DNA of 64,000 nucleotides from Kiritimatiellia bacterium (GTDB taxonomy: Bacteria > Verrucomicrobiota > Kiritimatiellia > CAIQIC01 > JAGNIJ01), in NCBI GenBank assembly GCA_018001225.1, contig JAGNIJ010000001.1, forward strand, positions 91,384 to 155,383, given 5' to 3'. This document shows positions 25,722-33,188 of this stretch, piece by piece. The notes beneath the pieces are model-generated. The model had not been told where the DNA came from. It was given only the letters and a program-made list of their open reading frames with translations, and made no database searches. Numbering within the stretch: the first letter of the stretch is position 1; every line of letters begins with the position of its first letter. A program made the position numbers and the translations under genes.

Positions 25722-26403
25722 TTTGCATGCCACTTTGGAGCACGCACAAGCCGGCTATCAGAACGCGCAAGACATCATCAAGTTTGTAGACGCCAAGTCT
25801 GGCGCCGTTACCGGACTTTGTGCTTTGGCGATTGGGGGTGTCTTCGGCTTGTTGACCTGGTTCCTTGGTCTGGAAGAAACATGTCGGTCATTTACAATAC
25901 AACTCATTCATCCGTGCTCCGCCGCCACCTTACTTCTTGCGCTTAGCCCAATTGCAGGCGCGGTTTCATTGGCCTTTTCGCTTCTAAGCCTTGTCGCGCG
26001 TCCACAGTTCACAACCGCCCGAACAGTATTATTCCCATGTTTTAAACTGACGAGAAAGACACGGGATGAAATCGACGAAGCCTACAGGAATAAAATCGTG
26101 GGCGGTATGACGAAAGAGGAGATTCGCATCGAGTATCACGACCAGATACTGAACGTCGGCTGTATACTGCAAAGAAAGATCGCACGGCACCGGGTAGCTG
26201 TGTTCTTTCTCGTTATGCAGTTGGTCGTGATGGCTTCCTCCGCCTTCGTCGTGTGCTCGGGGATCGCCACTAAGCGCTCTCAGGCTACGGCAACTTCTGT
26301 AACGACGAGCGTTGCGTCTGCTTCTGCTGTTTACGATACTCCGCCTCCCCCCTCACCGTCCCGTGCGCCCAGTAGTCCCACGAATCGTTCCAGCCGTCGA
26401 TAG
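25675..26403 (+). CDS. PycTM-like (Pycsar effector) membrane protein
   Basis: A 242-residue protein with a cytoplasmic N-terminus and three hydrophobic helices (about residues 45-65, 82-110 and 179-199). The segment AQDIIKFVDAKSGAVTGL matches the helix preceding TM1 in Pycsar transmembrane effectors (DxKA-type motif). Those bind cyclic pyrimidine nucleotides and depolarise the inner membrane of infected cells. The gene starts inside the end of glnS (overlap 47 bp) and converges on an E2-like gene, overlapping it by 119 bp. The low-complexity Ser/Thr/Pro tail is encoded in that overlap and may not matter. GC content and codon use are clearly lower than in neighbours. Confidence 0.65.
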   Translation: MGDHQTTHPAKTDGIDLHATLEHAQAGYQNAQDIIKFVDAKSGAVTGLCALAIGGVFGLLTWFLGLEETCRSFTIQLIHPCSAATLLLALSPIAGAVSLAFSLLSLVARPQFTTARTVLFPCFKLTRKTRDEIDEAYRNKIVGGMTKEEIRIEYHDQILNVGCILQRKIARHRVAVFFLVMQLVVMASSAFVVCSGIATKRSQATATSVTTSVASASAVYDTPPPPSPSRAPSSPTNRSSRR

Positions 26404-26836
26404 TTCCCCGAAACAAGGTCAACTGCCGGTGCAGCAGAGTCGCTGTGCTATTTAAAAGCCAGCGTGCGGCGAACTCTGCGGTTGGCCCCAAGCTCTTCTC
26501 CCGAAAGATCCTGAAAATCTCATCCTTCCAATGAAGGTTCAGCTCCGTACAGATGTAGCCTCGGTTGTCTATATGCCAATCGCCTCCAGCCGGGGCACGC
26601 CAAGTCTCCTCGCAGACTACGGCTGGCGTGTTGTCCATCCAATCGGGCAATACAATGATTCGGCACTTTGCCGTGGCCCTTGTTCTGATCCGAGCGTGGG
26701 ATAATGGCACTGCTCCAGTGATTTCATAGCCGTTGACCGACCTTCGATGCCAACAACTCCTTGGTTCTTTCAGGCAGTCATATATACGGACCGCGAGGTT
26801 AAGCGCGATGTTTTCTGAAAGTATGGCTGGAGTCAT
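26285..26836 (-). CDS. E2-like (CBASS-type ubiquitin-conjugase-fold) protein
   Basis: A 183-residue protein from the internal ATG 26836 (MTPAILSENI). A longer frame to 26929 overlaps the cyclase gene by 131 bp and was not preferred. The centre reads WHIDNRGYICTELNLHW, then AARWLLNSTATLLHRQL and a Trp-rich WDYWAHG. This His-x-Gly-x-x-Cys pattern followed by an Ala-rich helix and terminal Trps parallels E2-like proteins of type II-short CBASS systems, where the Cys conjugates the cyclase. Assignment rests on pattern only. It directly follows the cyclase (38-bp overlap) on the same strand, so the two are likely cotranslated. Confidence 0.5.
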   Translation of the reverse strand: MTPAILSENIALNLAVRIYDCLKEPRSCWHRRSVNGYEITGAVPLSHARIRTRATAKCRIIVLPDWMDNTPAVVCEETWRAPAGGDWHIDNRGYICTELNLHWKDEIFRIFREKSLGPTAEFAARWLLNSTATLLHRQLTLFRGTIDGWNDSWDYWAHGTVRGEAEYRKQQKQTQRSSLQKLP

Positions 26837-28385
26837 TGCACCACCAGTGCGGTTTTGCGGGCGGCGTGTGGCGGCCAACTGGCACAACGTAAGGGCCGGT
26901 CTGTTGAGCACTAGCCTGAACCGTTGCATCTCTGACTTTTTCTTTTGTCAACCCGCGAGAAATCCGGAATCGCGAATCGAGTTCTTCGAACAAGTCTTGG
27001 AATTGCGAGTCAATCGCTTGATAGTCCTCTTCCGGGATGACGGTGTCCGTCCCCCGGACACCTTCCGCGTCAAGTGCATCCAATGATCGCCCAGGAGCCC
27101 ACCCGGCAGCTACCATGAAGTCCCGTTTTGCGGTATGAACCGTGGCGAGAAGAATGACGGGGCGACTCCCATTGAACACTTCGCCACCAGCGCACCCAAC
27201 CGCCCACCTCGTCTTTCCGAGAATGTGCGCCCATGGCCTTTTCTCGCGATCAGAGCCGGTTACTTGGCTGTGCCATTCTGCCGGAAGCTGAGCCGGAACG
27301 TACATCTGGGCAGCTTCGTAGGACTCCCCAGCGTATTTCGGGAGCACGATCAGGTTCGCGCAATCGCCAGCCCATGGCAGCTGGATGATCTTACGGTCTC
27401 GGGAGCCGGAGAATTGCTTTGCGAATTCGATAATTGAGACGAATTTCAGAACGAGCGCCTCGGTGTTTCCGGTTTTGAACGCTTCCTGCACCTCCTTTGT
27501 GAATCCATCGAGGTCGGCGCGCATGCAGAACGCTGACAGCTTGAGCGCTTGCCCGGGAGTAAAGTCACGTTCCGCAAAGTACCCTGATTGAACAAAGTTG
27601 ACTTCCGGTGGGCCGCGCCGTTTTTCTAGTAGGAGGCTCGCTTCTGATGCCCTTGACAAGCGCTCGGTAAGCCGACCATCCATCAGGCCTTCGAAAACTT
27701 TAGCTACATGGCTGAGGTCGATATTGGTCCACTCGCTACTGTCCGACGGATACTGGATAGCACGAAGTATCTCGGACCTCATGGCAAGATGTCGCGCAGG
27801 CGTCTTGACGCGTCCATCTTTTTCGGTGCCCAACCTTTTTGCCGGCGCATTGGCCGCAGGACCCAGAGAGATGATGGAGCCATCGGCCCCGCTGCCCGAC
27901 AGCAATATAAGTGCATCGCCATGGTCAGTGGCCAGTGCGAAGCCTTGGAACTCCTTTCCCGCCTTGGCACCAATCTTTGTGTAGACAAGTTGAGCGAAGG
28001 AAATAGCGAAGGCGATGACCTTATCGACCGCCGTCCGGTCTGCGGCGGCGCAGGGCATCAGAAGATGAATTCGTTCACCCTGCACCTCCAAGAGTTCCGC
28101 CTGTGTTTCCCGGGCGCACGCGTCAGCGATGGTCGCGTAGTCCTGAAGAATCGAAAGGTATCGCTGTGCATCCCGGGTGTCCTCTGCTGCGGTCATCTTC
28201 AAGCTGAGACGAAGTTCGCCGTAAACGTGGAAGCCCCTTTCCTTGGAACAATTGATATCTCCAATGGTGGGTCGTACATCTCTGCTTGCGCTCTCAACCA
28301 GTTGTCGAAGTCCTATCTGCTTGATCATCATTTCACCATGCCCTTTCTTCAGCCCGCTCACTTGATATACTACAGCATATGGCAT
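26799..28385 (-). CDS. Tandem class III nucleotide cyclase (PycC-like)
   Basis: A 528-residue protein (ATG 28385; the internal ATG at 28331 has the better AAAGGG signal). Two class III cyclase homology domains are arranged in one chain. Domain 1 (~40-200) retains LGPAANAPAKRLG, the substrate/transition-state motif, but lacks the first metal Asp. Domain 2 (~280-440) has metal sites in MRADLDGFTK (Asp291/293) and AGDCANLIV (Asp341). A tail to ...FRKHRA follows. Such complementary halves resemble Pycsar cyclases, which make cCMP or cUMP on phage infection. Neighbouring PycTM-like and E2-like genes support a defence role. Base selectivity cannot be judged. Confidence 0.7.
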   Translation of the reverse strand: MPYAVVYQVSGLKKGHGEMMIKQIGLRQLVESASRDVRPTIGDINCSKERGFHVYGELRLSLKMTAAEDTRDAQRYLSILQDYATIADACARETQAELLEVQGERIHLLMPCAAADRTAVDKVIAFAISFAQLVYTKIGAKAGKEFQGFALATDHGDALILLSGSGADGSIISLGPAANAPAKRLGTEKDGRVKTPARHLAMRSEILRAIQYPSDSSEWTNIDLSHVAKVFEGLMDGRLTERLSRASEASLLLEKRRGPPEVNFVQSGYFAERDFTPGQALKLSAFCMRADLDGFTKEVQEAFKTGNTEALVLKFVSIIEFAKQFSGSRDRKIIQLPWAGDCANLIVLPKYAGESYEAAQMYVPAQLPAEWHSQVTGSDREKRPWAHILGKTRWAVGCAGGEVFNGSRPVILLATVHTAKRDFMVAAGWAPGRSLDALDAEGVRGTDTVIPEEDYQAIDSQFQDLFEELDSRFRISRGLTKEKVRDATVQASAQQTGPYVVPVGRHTPPAKPHWWCNDSSHTFRKHRA

Positions 28386-28752
28386 GCCACATTCTTTTCT
28401 ATTTTAACAAAATGTAAGCATTAAGAATTGGCATTGCGTTTATTATGCAAATTCTAACAATTTAGTATTAAGTTAAGAGGCGCACAATGCTGCGCCAATA
28501 TGTGTCAGTGTGACTCGACGAAGTGCGCAGTCTGTCACGCTTGGGTCCGCCTAGTATTGACGCATTCTTCCGGGGCGGACCAGGGGTTGGTTAATCAATC
28601 AACGATTTGCGACGAATAAGCGGCGGAAACTGGTTCGCACAAGCGATTTTCGAACCCGAAAAGCAGATGCGGCATCGTCGCCCCGCGAGCGGGACAACCG
28701 CTTGAGCGCAACTGATTGACTCACGACCGCACCTGCCATAGTCTCCGCAGAC
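28386..28752. other. AT-rich divergent intergenic region of the defence island
   Basis: No gene was found. The first 80 bp are the most AT-rich sequence nearby and hold the minus-strand promoter of the cyclase gene. The rest leads into the endonuclease gene. A TGTCAGTGTGAC-type near-palindrome lies at about 28502-28513. No clear -35/-10 pair could be fixed. Confidence 0.4.
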
Positions 28753-29640
28753 ATGACAGGGGAAAACTTGGAACTCAAGTTGCCGATCGAGCAGCCCGGC
28801 GTTCTTGCCGAGAAGCGGGGATATGCGTCACACCGCGATTACCTGAAGCGTGCCGCGCCCGAAGCCGATAAGCGGGCAGGGGTCATTCGGAAACAGGCGG
28901 CGGAGGCGTTCAAGGAGTACATCCGCAAAGAACCATGCTTCGTCATTCATTTCGCCGACGTCAACGCGACAGAATTGGGTCGTATCCTGGCCAAGTATCC
29001 GTTGCTGGCCAAACCGCTGATGATCCTCTGCAATATCGCGGAGCGGGCGATCGAGCGCGACCTTGGGCTGAAGGGTCTGAATTCATACCGCCCGCGGTTC
29101 CGCAGCGATTCCGCCAAGGCCCTCGCCGGCTACCTGAAGCCATTCCTGCCCGAGCGCATGGAGCTTGAGAGCTTCTGCTCCGTGGATCGGCTTATGTTTC
29201 TCGACAAGGAGATACGCAAAGAGAAGGGACGGTGGGAACGCTGGGTCCGATTTGCCCTCTCGAATGTCCTTGCGACCGAAGGAAAGCCGGGCGAGTTCAA
29301 GAAGCGTCATTTTGAAGTGGAGGGTGAGGACTTCGAGTTGGATGCCGCCTATCCCTCGTCTGGCGATATCGAGATTGCCGTGGATGTGAAACGGATCGAG
29401 GCCCGCCGGGACATCCATAAACGATGCGATGAAATCGTGAACAAGGCCGCGAAATTCAAGGCCGTTTTCCCGCGCGGCAAGTTCGTGGCATTCATCTACT
29501 ATCCGTTCACGGAAGAGCATTCGCACATCTCCGCTCGCTTGAGGTCGGAGAATATCGACGTCGTGGTTTTTGCGAGCGAGAACGAAGATTCGATTCGGAA
29601 CGCAGCGATAAGCGCGATCCGGACGAGGGTCAGCCCGTGA
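28753..29640 (+). CDS. PD-(D/E)XK restriction endonuclease (type II)
   Basis: A 295-residue protein. The nuclease core lies at residues 190-250: ELDAAYPSSGDIEIAVDVKR supplies Asp197 and the D211-V-K213 of a PD-(D/E)XK site, followed by the helix IHKRCDEIVNKAAKF and strand GKFVAFIYYPF. The helical N-terminal half (residues 1-170) probably recognises DNA. No named enzyme was recognised. It is convergent with, and overlaps by 11 bp, a DNA methyltransferase gene, so the pair forms a type II restriction-modification unit. It sits beside the cyclase system in the lower-GC island. Confidence 0.75.
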   Translation: MTGENLELKLPIEQPGVLAEKRGYASHRDYLKRAAPEADKRAGVIRKQAAEAFKEYIRKEPCFVIHFADVNATELGRILAKYPLLAKPLMILCNIAERAIERDLGLKGLNSYRPRFRSDSAKALAGYLKPFLPERMELESFCSVDRLMFLDKEIRKEKGRWERWVRFALSNVLATEGKPGEFKKRHFEVEGEDFELDAAYPSSGDIEIAVDVKRIEARRDIHKRCDEIVNKAAKFKAVFPRGKFVAFIYYPFTEEHSHISARLRSENIDVVVFASENEDSIRNAAISAIRTRVSP

Positions 29641-30559
29641 CAGCGCGCGCCTCTACCGTCTCGAAGTCGAATTGCCTGTAGAAATCGCCCTTTTCGGCTT
29701 CGATCCGCTTTGTCGCATACGCGTGATAGTGCGGATCGATCTCGTAGCCCACGGAATGGCGCCCCCACTGGATCGCGGCGAGCAGGGTCGTGCCCGTTCC
29801 GGCGAAGGGATCCAGCACCGTGTCCCCCGCGAAGCTGAACATGCGCACAAGTCTCTGCGCCATTTCGACGGGAAACGGCGCAGGATGCTCGCGCGTACTT
29901 GCGCCGGTCATGGTCCAGGTCTGCTGGCACCAGAGACGGAAGTCCTCTTTCGGAATCCTGCTGAGTTCGCGTTGGCGTTCCGTGGGTTGCCGGTAGCCGC
30001 CGGGCTTGCGCTGCATCAGGATGAACTCCATATCGTTCTTGATGATGGCGTTCGGCTCGTACGGCTTGCCGAGGAACTTGCTCGACGTGTTGGCCTCGAA
30101 TGCCGCGTTGGAAATTTTCAGCCATATAATCGGATTCAAGTTGTCGAACCCGATCCTTCGGCAGCGGACGGTAATGTCCGAATGCAGCGGCATCACAAGG
30201 TGCCGGCCGTGTTTGCGCCGGGCCAGGCAGACATCCCCGACAATACAAACCAGCCGGCCCCCAGGAACCAGCACGCGGTAGCACTCGCGCCAGACCTTGT
30301 CCAACTCGTCCAGGAACTGCTCGTAATCCGCCACATATCCAAGTTGCCCGGGATGCTGGTTGTATTCTTTCAGTGTCCAGTAGGGTGGAGAAGTCACCAC
30401 CAGGTGGACCGATTCATTCGCGAGTTCTTGCATGGTGCGGCTGTCGCCAAGAATCAAGCGATGGCTTGTCGTGCCGTCAACGCTTGTCATCCCATACGAT
30501 TCAACCGTCGCGGGGTCTCTCACCACGTGCTGTGTTCGCTTTCTCCCTGCCTTCACCAT
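29630..30559 (-). CDS. Type II DNA methyltransferase (N4-C or N6-A, beta class)
   Basis: 309 residues from ATG 30559 (30490 is an alternative; the reading frame is open far upstream, but only as antisense). Motif IV comes first as VVTSPPYW (residues ~54-61). Motif X/I follow at the C-terminal end: LVRMFSFAGDTVLDPFAGTGTTLLAA and SVGYEIDPHYHAYA. This order is that of beta-class amino-methyltransferases, and SPPYW favours N4-cytosine, though N6-adenine enzymes can share it. It protects host sites against the convergent endonuclease. The target site cannot be inferred. Confidence 0.88.
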   Translation of the reverse strand: MVKAGRKRTQHVVRDPATVESYGMTSVDGTTSHRLILGDSRTMQELANESVHLVVTSPPYWTLKEYNQHPGQLGYVADYEQFLDELDKVWRECYRVLVPGGRLVCIVGDVCLARRKHGRHLVMPLHSDITVRCRRIGFDNLNPIIWLKISNAAFEANTSSKFLGKPYEPNAIIKNDMEFILMQRKPGGYRQPTERQRELSRIPKEDFRLWCQQTWTMTGASTREHPAPFPVEMAQRLVRMFSFAGDTVLDPFAGTGTTLLAAIQWGRHSVGYEIDPHYHAYATKRIEAEKGDFYRQFDFETVEARAVTG

Positions 30560-30653
30560 GCCAAAAAAGGGTATGCCATCGGGCGCCAAATGCCAATGTG
30601 AAAGCACGGTGTAAGTAATCTTCACGCGCGCAGTTGGGCTTCTCCATAAGGCT

Positions 30654-30683
30654 TTGACAGGCCCGGTTTTCAACTGGCATAGT
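30654..30683 (+). promoter_or_regulatory. Promoter of the NSS transporter operon
   Basis: TTGACA (30654-30659) and CATAGT (30678-30683) are 18 bp apart, with a GGGGAGGG ribosome-binding site (from 30695) ahead of the GTG start at 30710. Confidence 0.5.
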
Positions 30684-30709
30684 GCGGCCGGCATGGGGAG
30701 GGCACAGCC

Positions 30710-32284
30710 GTGAGTAAACGCGAATACTGGGGCACGCGGGTCGGCGCGATCCTGGCGGTCACGGGCAGCGCCGTCGGGCTGGGCAATTTCCTGCGGTTCC
30801 CGGGCCAGGCGGCGAAGTACGGCGGCGGCGCGTTCCTGATCCCTTACCTGGTGGCCTTCCTGATCGTCGGCCTGCCGATGGCGTGGGCCGAGTGGGCGCT
30901 TGGCCGCTGGGGCGGCAGCCGGGGCCACAACTCCGCGCCCGGTATCTTCCGGCTTGTGCTGGGCTCCCGCAAGGGCGCGTACGTGGGCATGATCGGCACG
31001 CTGATGCCGCTGATGATCTACATGTACTACCTCTTCGTCGAGGCCTGGTGCCTGTCGTACGCGTGGGACTACCTGACGGGACACTTCGGGCGGCTCGGTG
31101 CGGACATGGCGGCGATCGAGGAGCATTTCCTGACGCTCGTCGGCGCGCGGGAGAACGGCGCGCTCTTCACCCCGGCCGCGGCGCGCATGCTGGTGTTCCT
31201 CGGCATCTGCTTCGTCGCCAACACGTTCCTGATCTACCGCGGGATCACCCGCGGCATCGAAAAATTCTGCAACCTGGCGATGCCGTTGCTGGTCGTCTGC
31301 GCGCTGATCGTCCTCGCCCGCGTGCTGACGCTGCCGGCCCACCCGGCGCACCCGGAGCAGTCGGTCGTCAACGGCCTCGGCTACATGTGGAACCCGACGA
31401 AACCCGGGCAAACCCTGTGGCAGACTCTGGCCAACCCGGAGATCTGGCTGGCGGCGACCGGCCAGATCTTTTTCAGCCTCTCCGTGGGCTTCGGCCTGAT
31501 CCTGACCTACGCGACCTACCTCAAGCCCAACGACGACGTGGCCTTGAGCGCGGTCACCGCCGCCGCCGGGAATGAGTTCTGCGAGGTCGTGCTGGGCGGG
31601 ATGATCGCCATCCCCGCCGCCTTCGTGTTCCTCGGCCCCGCCGTGGTCCAGAACCCGCCGGGCACGTTCGGTATGGGCTTCATGACGCTCCCCAACGTTT
31701 TCAACCAGATGCCGCTGGGCTCGTTCTTCGGCTTCCTGTTCTTTTTTCTGCTTTTCCTCGCGGCCATCACCAGCTCGCTCTCCATGCTCCAGCCCTCCAT
31801 CTCGCTGCTCGAGGAGGGGCTGAAGATCGGGCGCAAGGCCTCGGTGAGCATCCTGACCTTCATCACGCTTGCCGGGTGCTTCTTCGTGGTCTACTTCTCC
31901 AAGGGCTTCACCGCCCTGGACACGCTGGACTTCTGGATGGCCAACTTTTTCATCTTCATCTTCGCGACCGTCCAGTCCGTGGTCTTCGCCTGGGTCCTGG
32001 GCATCGACAAGGGGATGGAGGAACTGCGGCGTGGGGCGGAAATCAAACTCCCGCGCGTCCTGCCGTTCGTGCTGAAATACATTTCGCCGGTCTATCTGCT
32101 CGTGATCTTCGCGCTCTGGGCCTGGAAGAACCTGCCGGAGCGCTGGCGCGCGATCGTGACGTTGCCGGAGGACGGCCCGCCGGTCGTGCTGCTCTCGGTC
32201 GTGCTCATCGCCGCCGTCATCGCCTTCTTCTCGATGATCGTCAGCAGTGCCAACCGCGCCTGGGACAAGGAGGAGCCGTCATGA
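30710..32284 (+). CDS. Neurotransmitter:sodium symporter (NSS/SNF) family amino-acid transporter
   Basis: A 524-residue inner-membrane transporter with 11-12 hydrophobic segments. TM1 carries the substrate/Na+ motif AVTGSAVGLGNFLRFPGQA (residues ~15-33), followed by GGGAFLIPYL, as in LeuT-type symporters. TM6 (FFSLSVGFGLILTYATYL) and TM8 (SSLSMLQPSISLLEEGL) Na+ site residues are present. The GTG start has a strong Shine-Dalgarno. The 4-bp overlap with a MetS-like small subunit indicates the MetPS/alanine-type two-component NSS importer, taking up methionine or another neutral amino acid with Na+. Confidence 0.93.
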   Translation: MSKREYWGTRVGAILAVTGSAVGLGNFLRFPGQAAKYGGGAFLIPYLVAFLIVGLPMAWAEWALGRWGGSRGHNSAPGIFRLVLGSRKGAYVGMIGTLMPLMIYMYYLFVEAWCLSYAWDYLTGHFGRLGADMAAIEEHFLTLVGARENGALFTPAAARMLVFLGICFVANTFLIYRGITRGIEKFCNLAMPLLVVCALIVLARVLTLPAHPAHPEQSVVNGLGYMWNPTKPGQTLWQTLANPEIWLAATGQIFFSLSVGFGLILTYATYLKPNDDVALSAVTAAAGNEFCEVVLGGMIAIPAAFVFLGPAVVQNPPGTFGMGFMTLPNVFNQMPLGSFFGFLFFFLLFLAAITSSLSMLQPSISLLEEGLKIGRKASVSILTFITLAGCFFVVYFSKGFTALDTLDFWMANFFIFIFATVQSVVFAWVLGIDKGMEELRRGAEIKLPRVLPFVLKYISPVYLLVIFALWAWKNLPERWRAIVTLPEDGPPVVLLSVVLIAAVIAFFSMIVSSANRAWDKEEPS

Positions 32285-32430
32285 CCCCCGCCGGATGGAT
32301 CATCATGGTGCTGGCCTGCGGCGGATTCACGGGGCTGCTCGCCTGGTGCATCCACAAGGTCGTTGCGACGCCCGAGGCGGCGGAGCACCTCCACGCCCAG
32401 GGCGACATCGACACGGGCGACCGGGAATAA
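32281..32430 (+). CDS. MetS-type small subunit of NSS transporter
   Basis: A 49-residue protein whose ATG overlaps the transporter stop (ATGA). It has one transmembrane helix (about residues 5-26, GWIIMVLACGGFTGLLAWCI) and an acidic cytoplasmic tail ending DIDTGDRE. Size, position and single helix fit the methionine/alanine importer small subunit, which in Corynebacterium MetPS is required for transport. Translationally coupled to its partner. Confidence 0.8.
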   Translation: MTPAGWIIMVLACGGFTGLLAWCIHKVVATPEAAEHLHAQGDIDTGDRE

Positions 32431-32514
32431 GGGCGGGCCCGCTACCGGACGAATGGGCGGATGCCGTCCCGCCACAGGGCGTAGCCCGCCGGGCTGCGCT
32501 GCGCGGGCGGTACG

Positions 32515-32733
32515 GCAGGACAATCCGGTCCATATACCGGAGAACATCCGGGATGGTCGAGCCGCCGAAGCCGCGGTTGAGCATGGGTACGTCCGGGAAG
32601 TCGCCCGGGAGGTCCGGCCAGAGCCGGAGGGTCGAGCTGCCGACGAACAGGACGGCGTTCGACGGCGGCGGCTTCGCGCGGTCCGCGTTCTCGAAGGCGC
32701 GGATCTCGTCCGCGAACGGTCCTTCTGCCTGTG
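32515..32733 (-). pseudogene. Truncated SGNH/GDSL hydrolase remnant
   Basis: The minus strand encodes the first part of an SGNH hydrolase: FADEIRAFENADRAKP, then AVLFVGSSTLRLWPDLP (block I, catalytic Ser) and NRGFGGSTIPDVLRYMDR (block II). The frame then runs into unrelated sequence, so blocks III and V (the GxND Asn and the DxxH pair) are missing. At its 5' side it merges with the 125-bp repeat at 32734-32858, which supplies a spurious N-terminus. It is best read as a gene fragment left by recombination; an esterase activity is not expected. Confidence 0.65.
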
Positions 32734-32858
32734 ATACCAGGTACGGGTGAGAGGCGGTACGAACGGCGTCGCAGAGCTCCGCCCTCCAGTGGCAGGAATC
32801 ATGGAGGGGCGAGCTCCTGCGAGCCCGAAATCTACCCGCATTCATCCGGATTTGGTAT
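32734..32858. mobile_element. 125-bp MITE-like element, copy A
   Basis: The ends are imperfect terminal inverted repeats (ATACCAGGTACGGGTGA and, inverted, ATACCAAATCCGGATGA). The middle is an inverted pair of the REP core found around the RAYT gene (GAGCTCCGCCCTCCA ... TGGAGGGGCGAGCTCC). An inverted copy with only two differences lies at 55209-55333. No coding capacity of its own and no clear target-site duplication. Confidence 0.75.
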
Positions 32859-32981
32859 GAGCCGGCGGCCATCATCACCCCCCGTTTGATCAAGCGAGTT
32901 CGGGAGCCATGCTATGTCGGGACAGGCCCCCTGTAAACGTCGGAAGGAGAGCCCAAATCCGCGCGCAAGGACCTCCGACCT

Positions 32982-33066
32982 TATACGATGCCGTGCAGGT
33001 TCTCCTTGGCTGTCACGGTTCGCGGGACGCTCGCCCTCCAGGCGAGCACTTGATCCGCATCGTATA
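32982..33066. repeat. 85-bp element with 10-bp terminal inverted repeats
   Basis: TATACGATGC at the left end is mirrored exactly as GCATCGTATA at the right end. Inside is a perfect hairpin, GCTCGCC-CTCCA-GGCGAGC. No gene is present between 32859 and 33188. It looks like a second small non-autonomous element; no other copy was noticed in the window. Confidence 0.5.
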
Positions 33067-33188
33067 GAAAGCGTTCTGCCGGGCGAGCATCCACGCGAGC
33101 CGCAAAGACAGCGGCGGGCGCAGGGAGGAGCCATCCTTACGCGCGGATGGGGGGGGCGCTCGGCGCCGAAGCCCGGGCCGGGACGGCA

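Noticed and set aside
26733..28424. Several plus-strand frames opposite the cyclase and E2-like genes
   Set aside because: No motifs, no ribosome sites, and they contradict the cyclase signatures on the minus strand.
29630..31411. Methyltransferase extended upstream to 593 codons
   Set aside because: The extra N-terminus is antisense to the NSS transporter. The ATG at 30559 or 30490 is more plausible.
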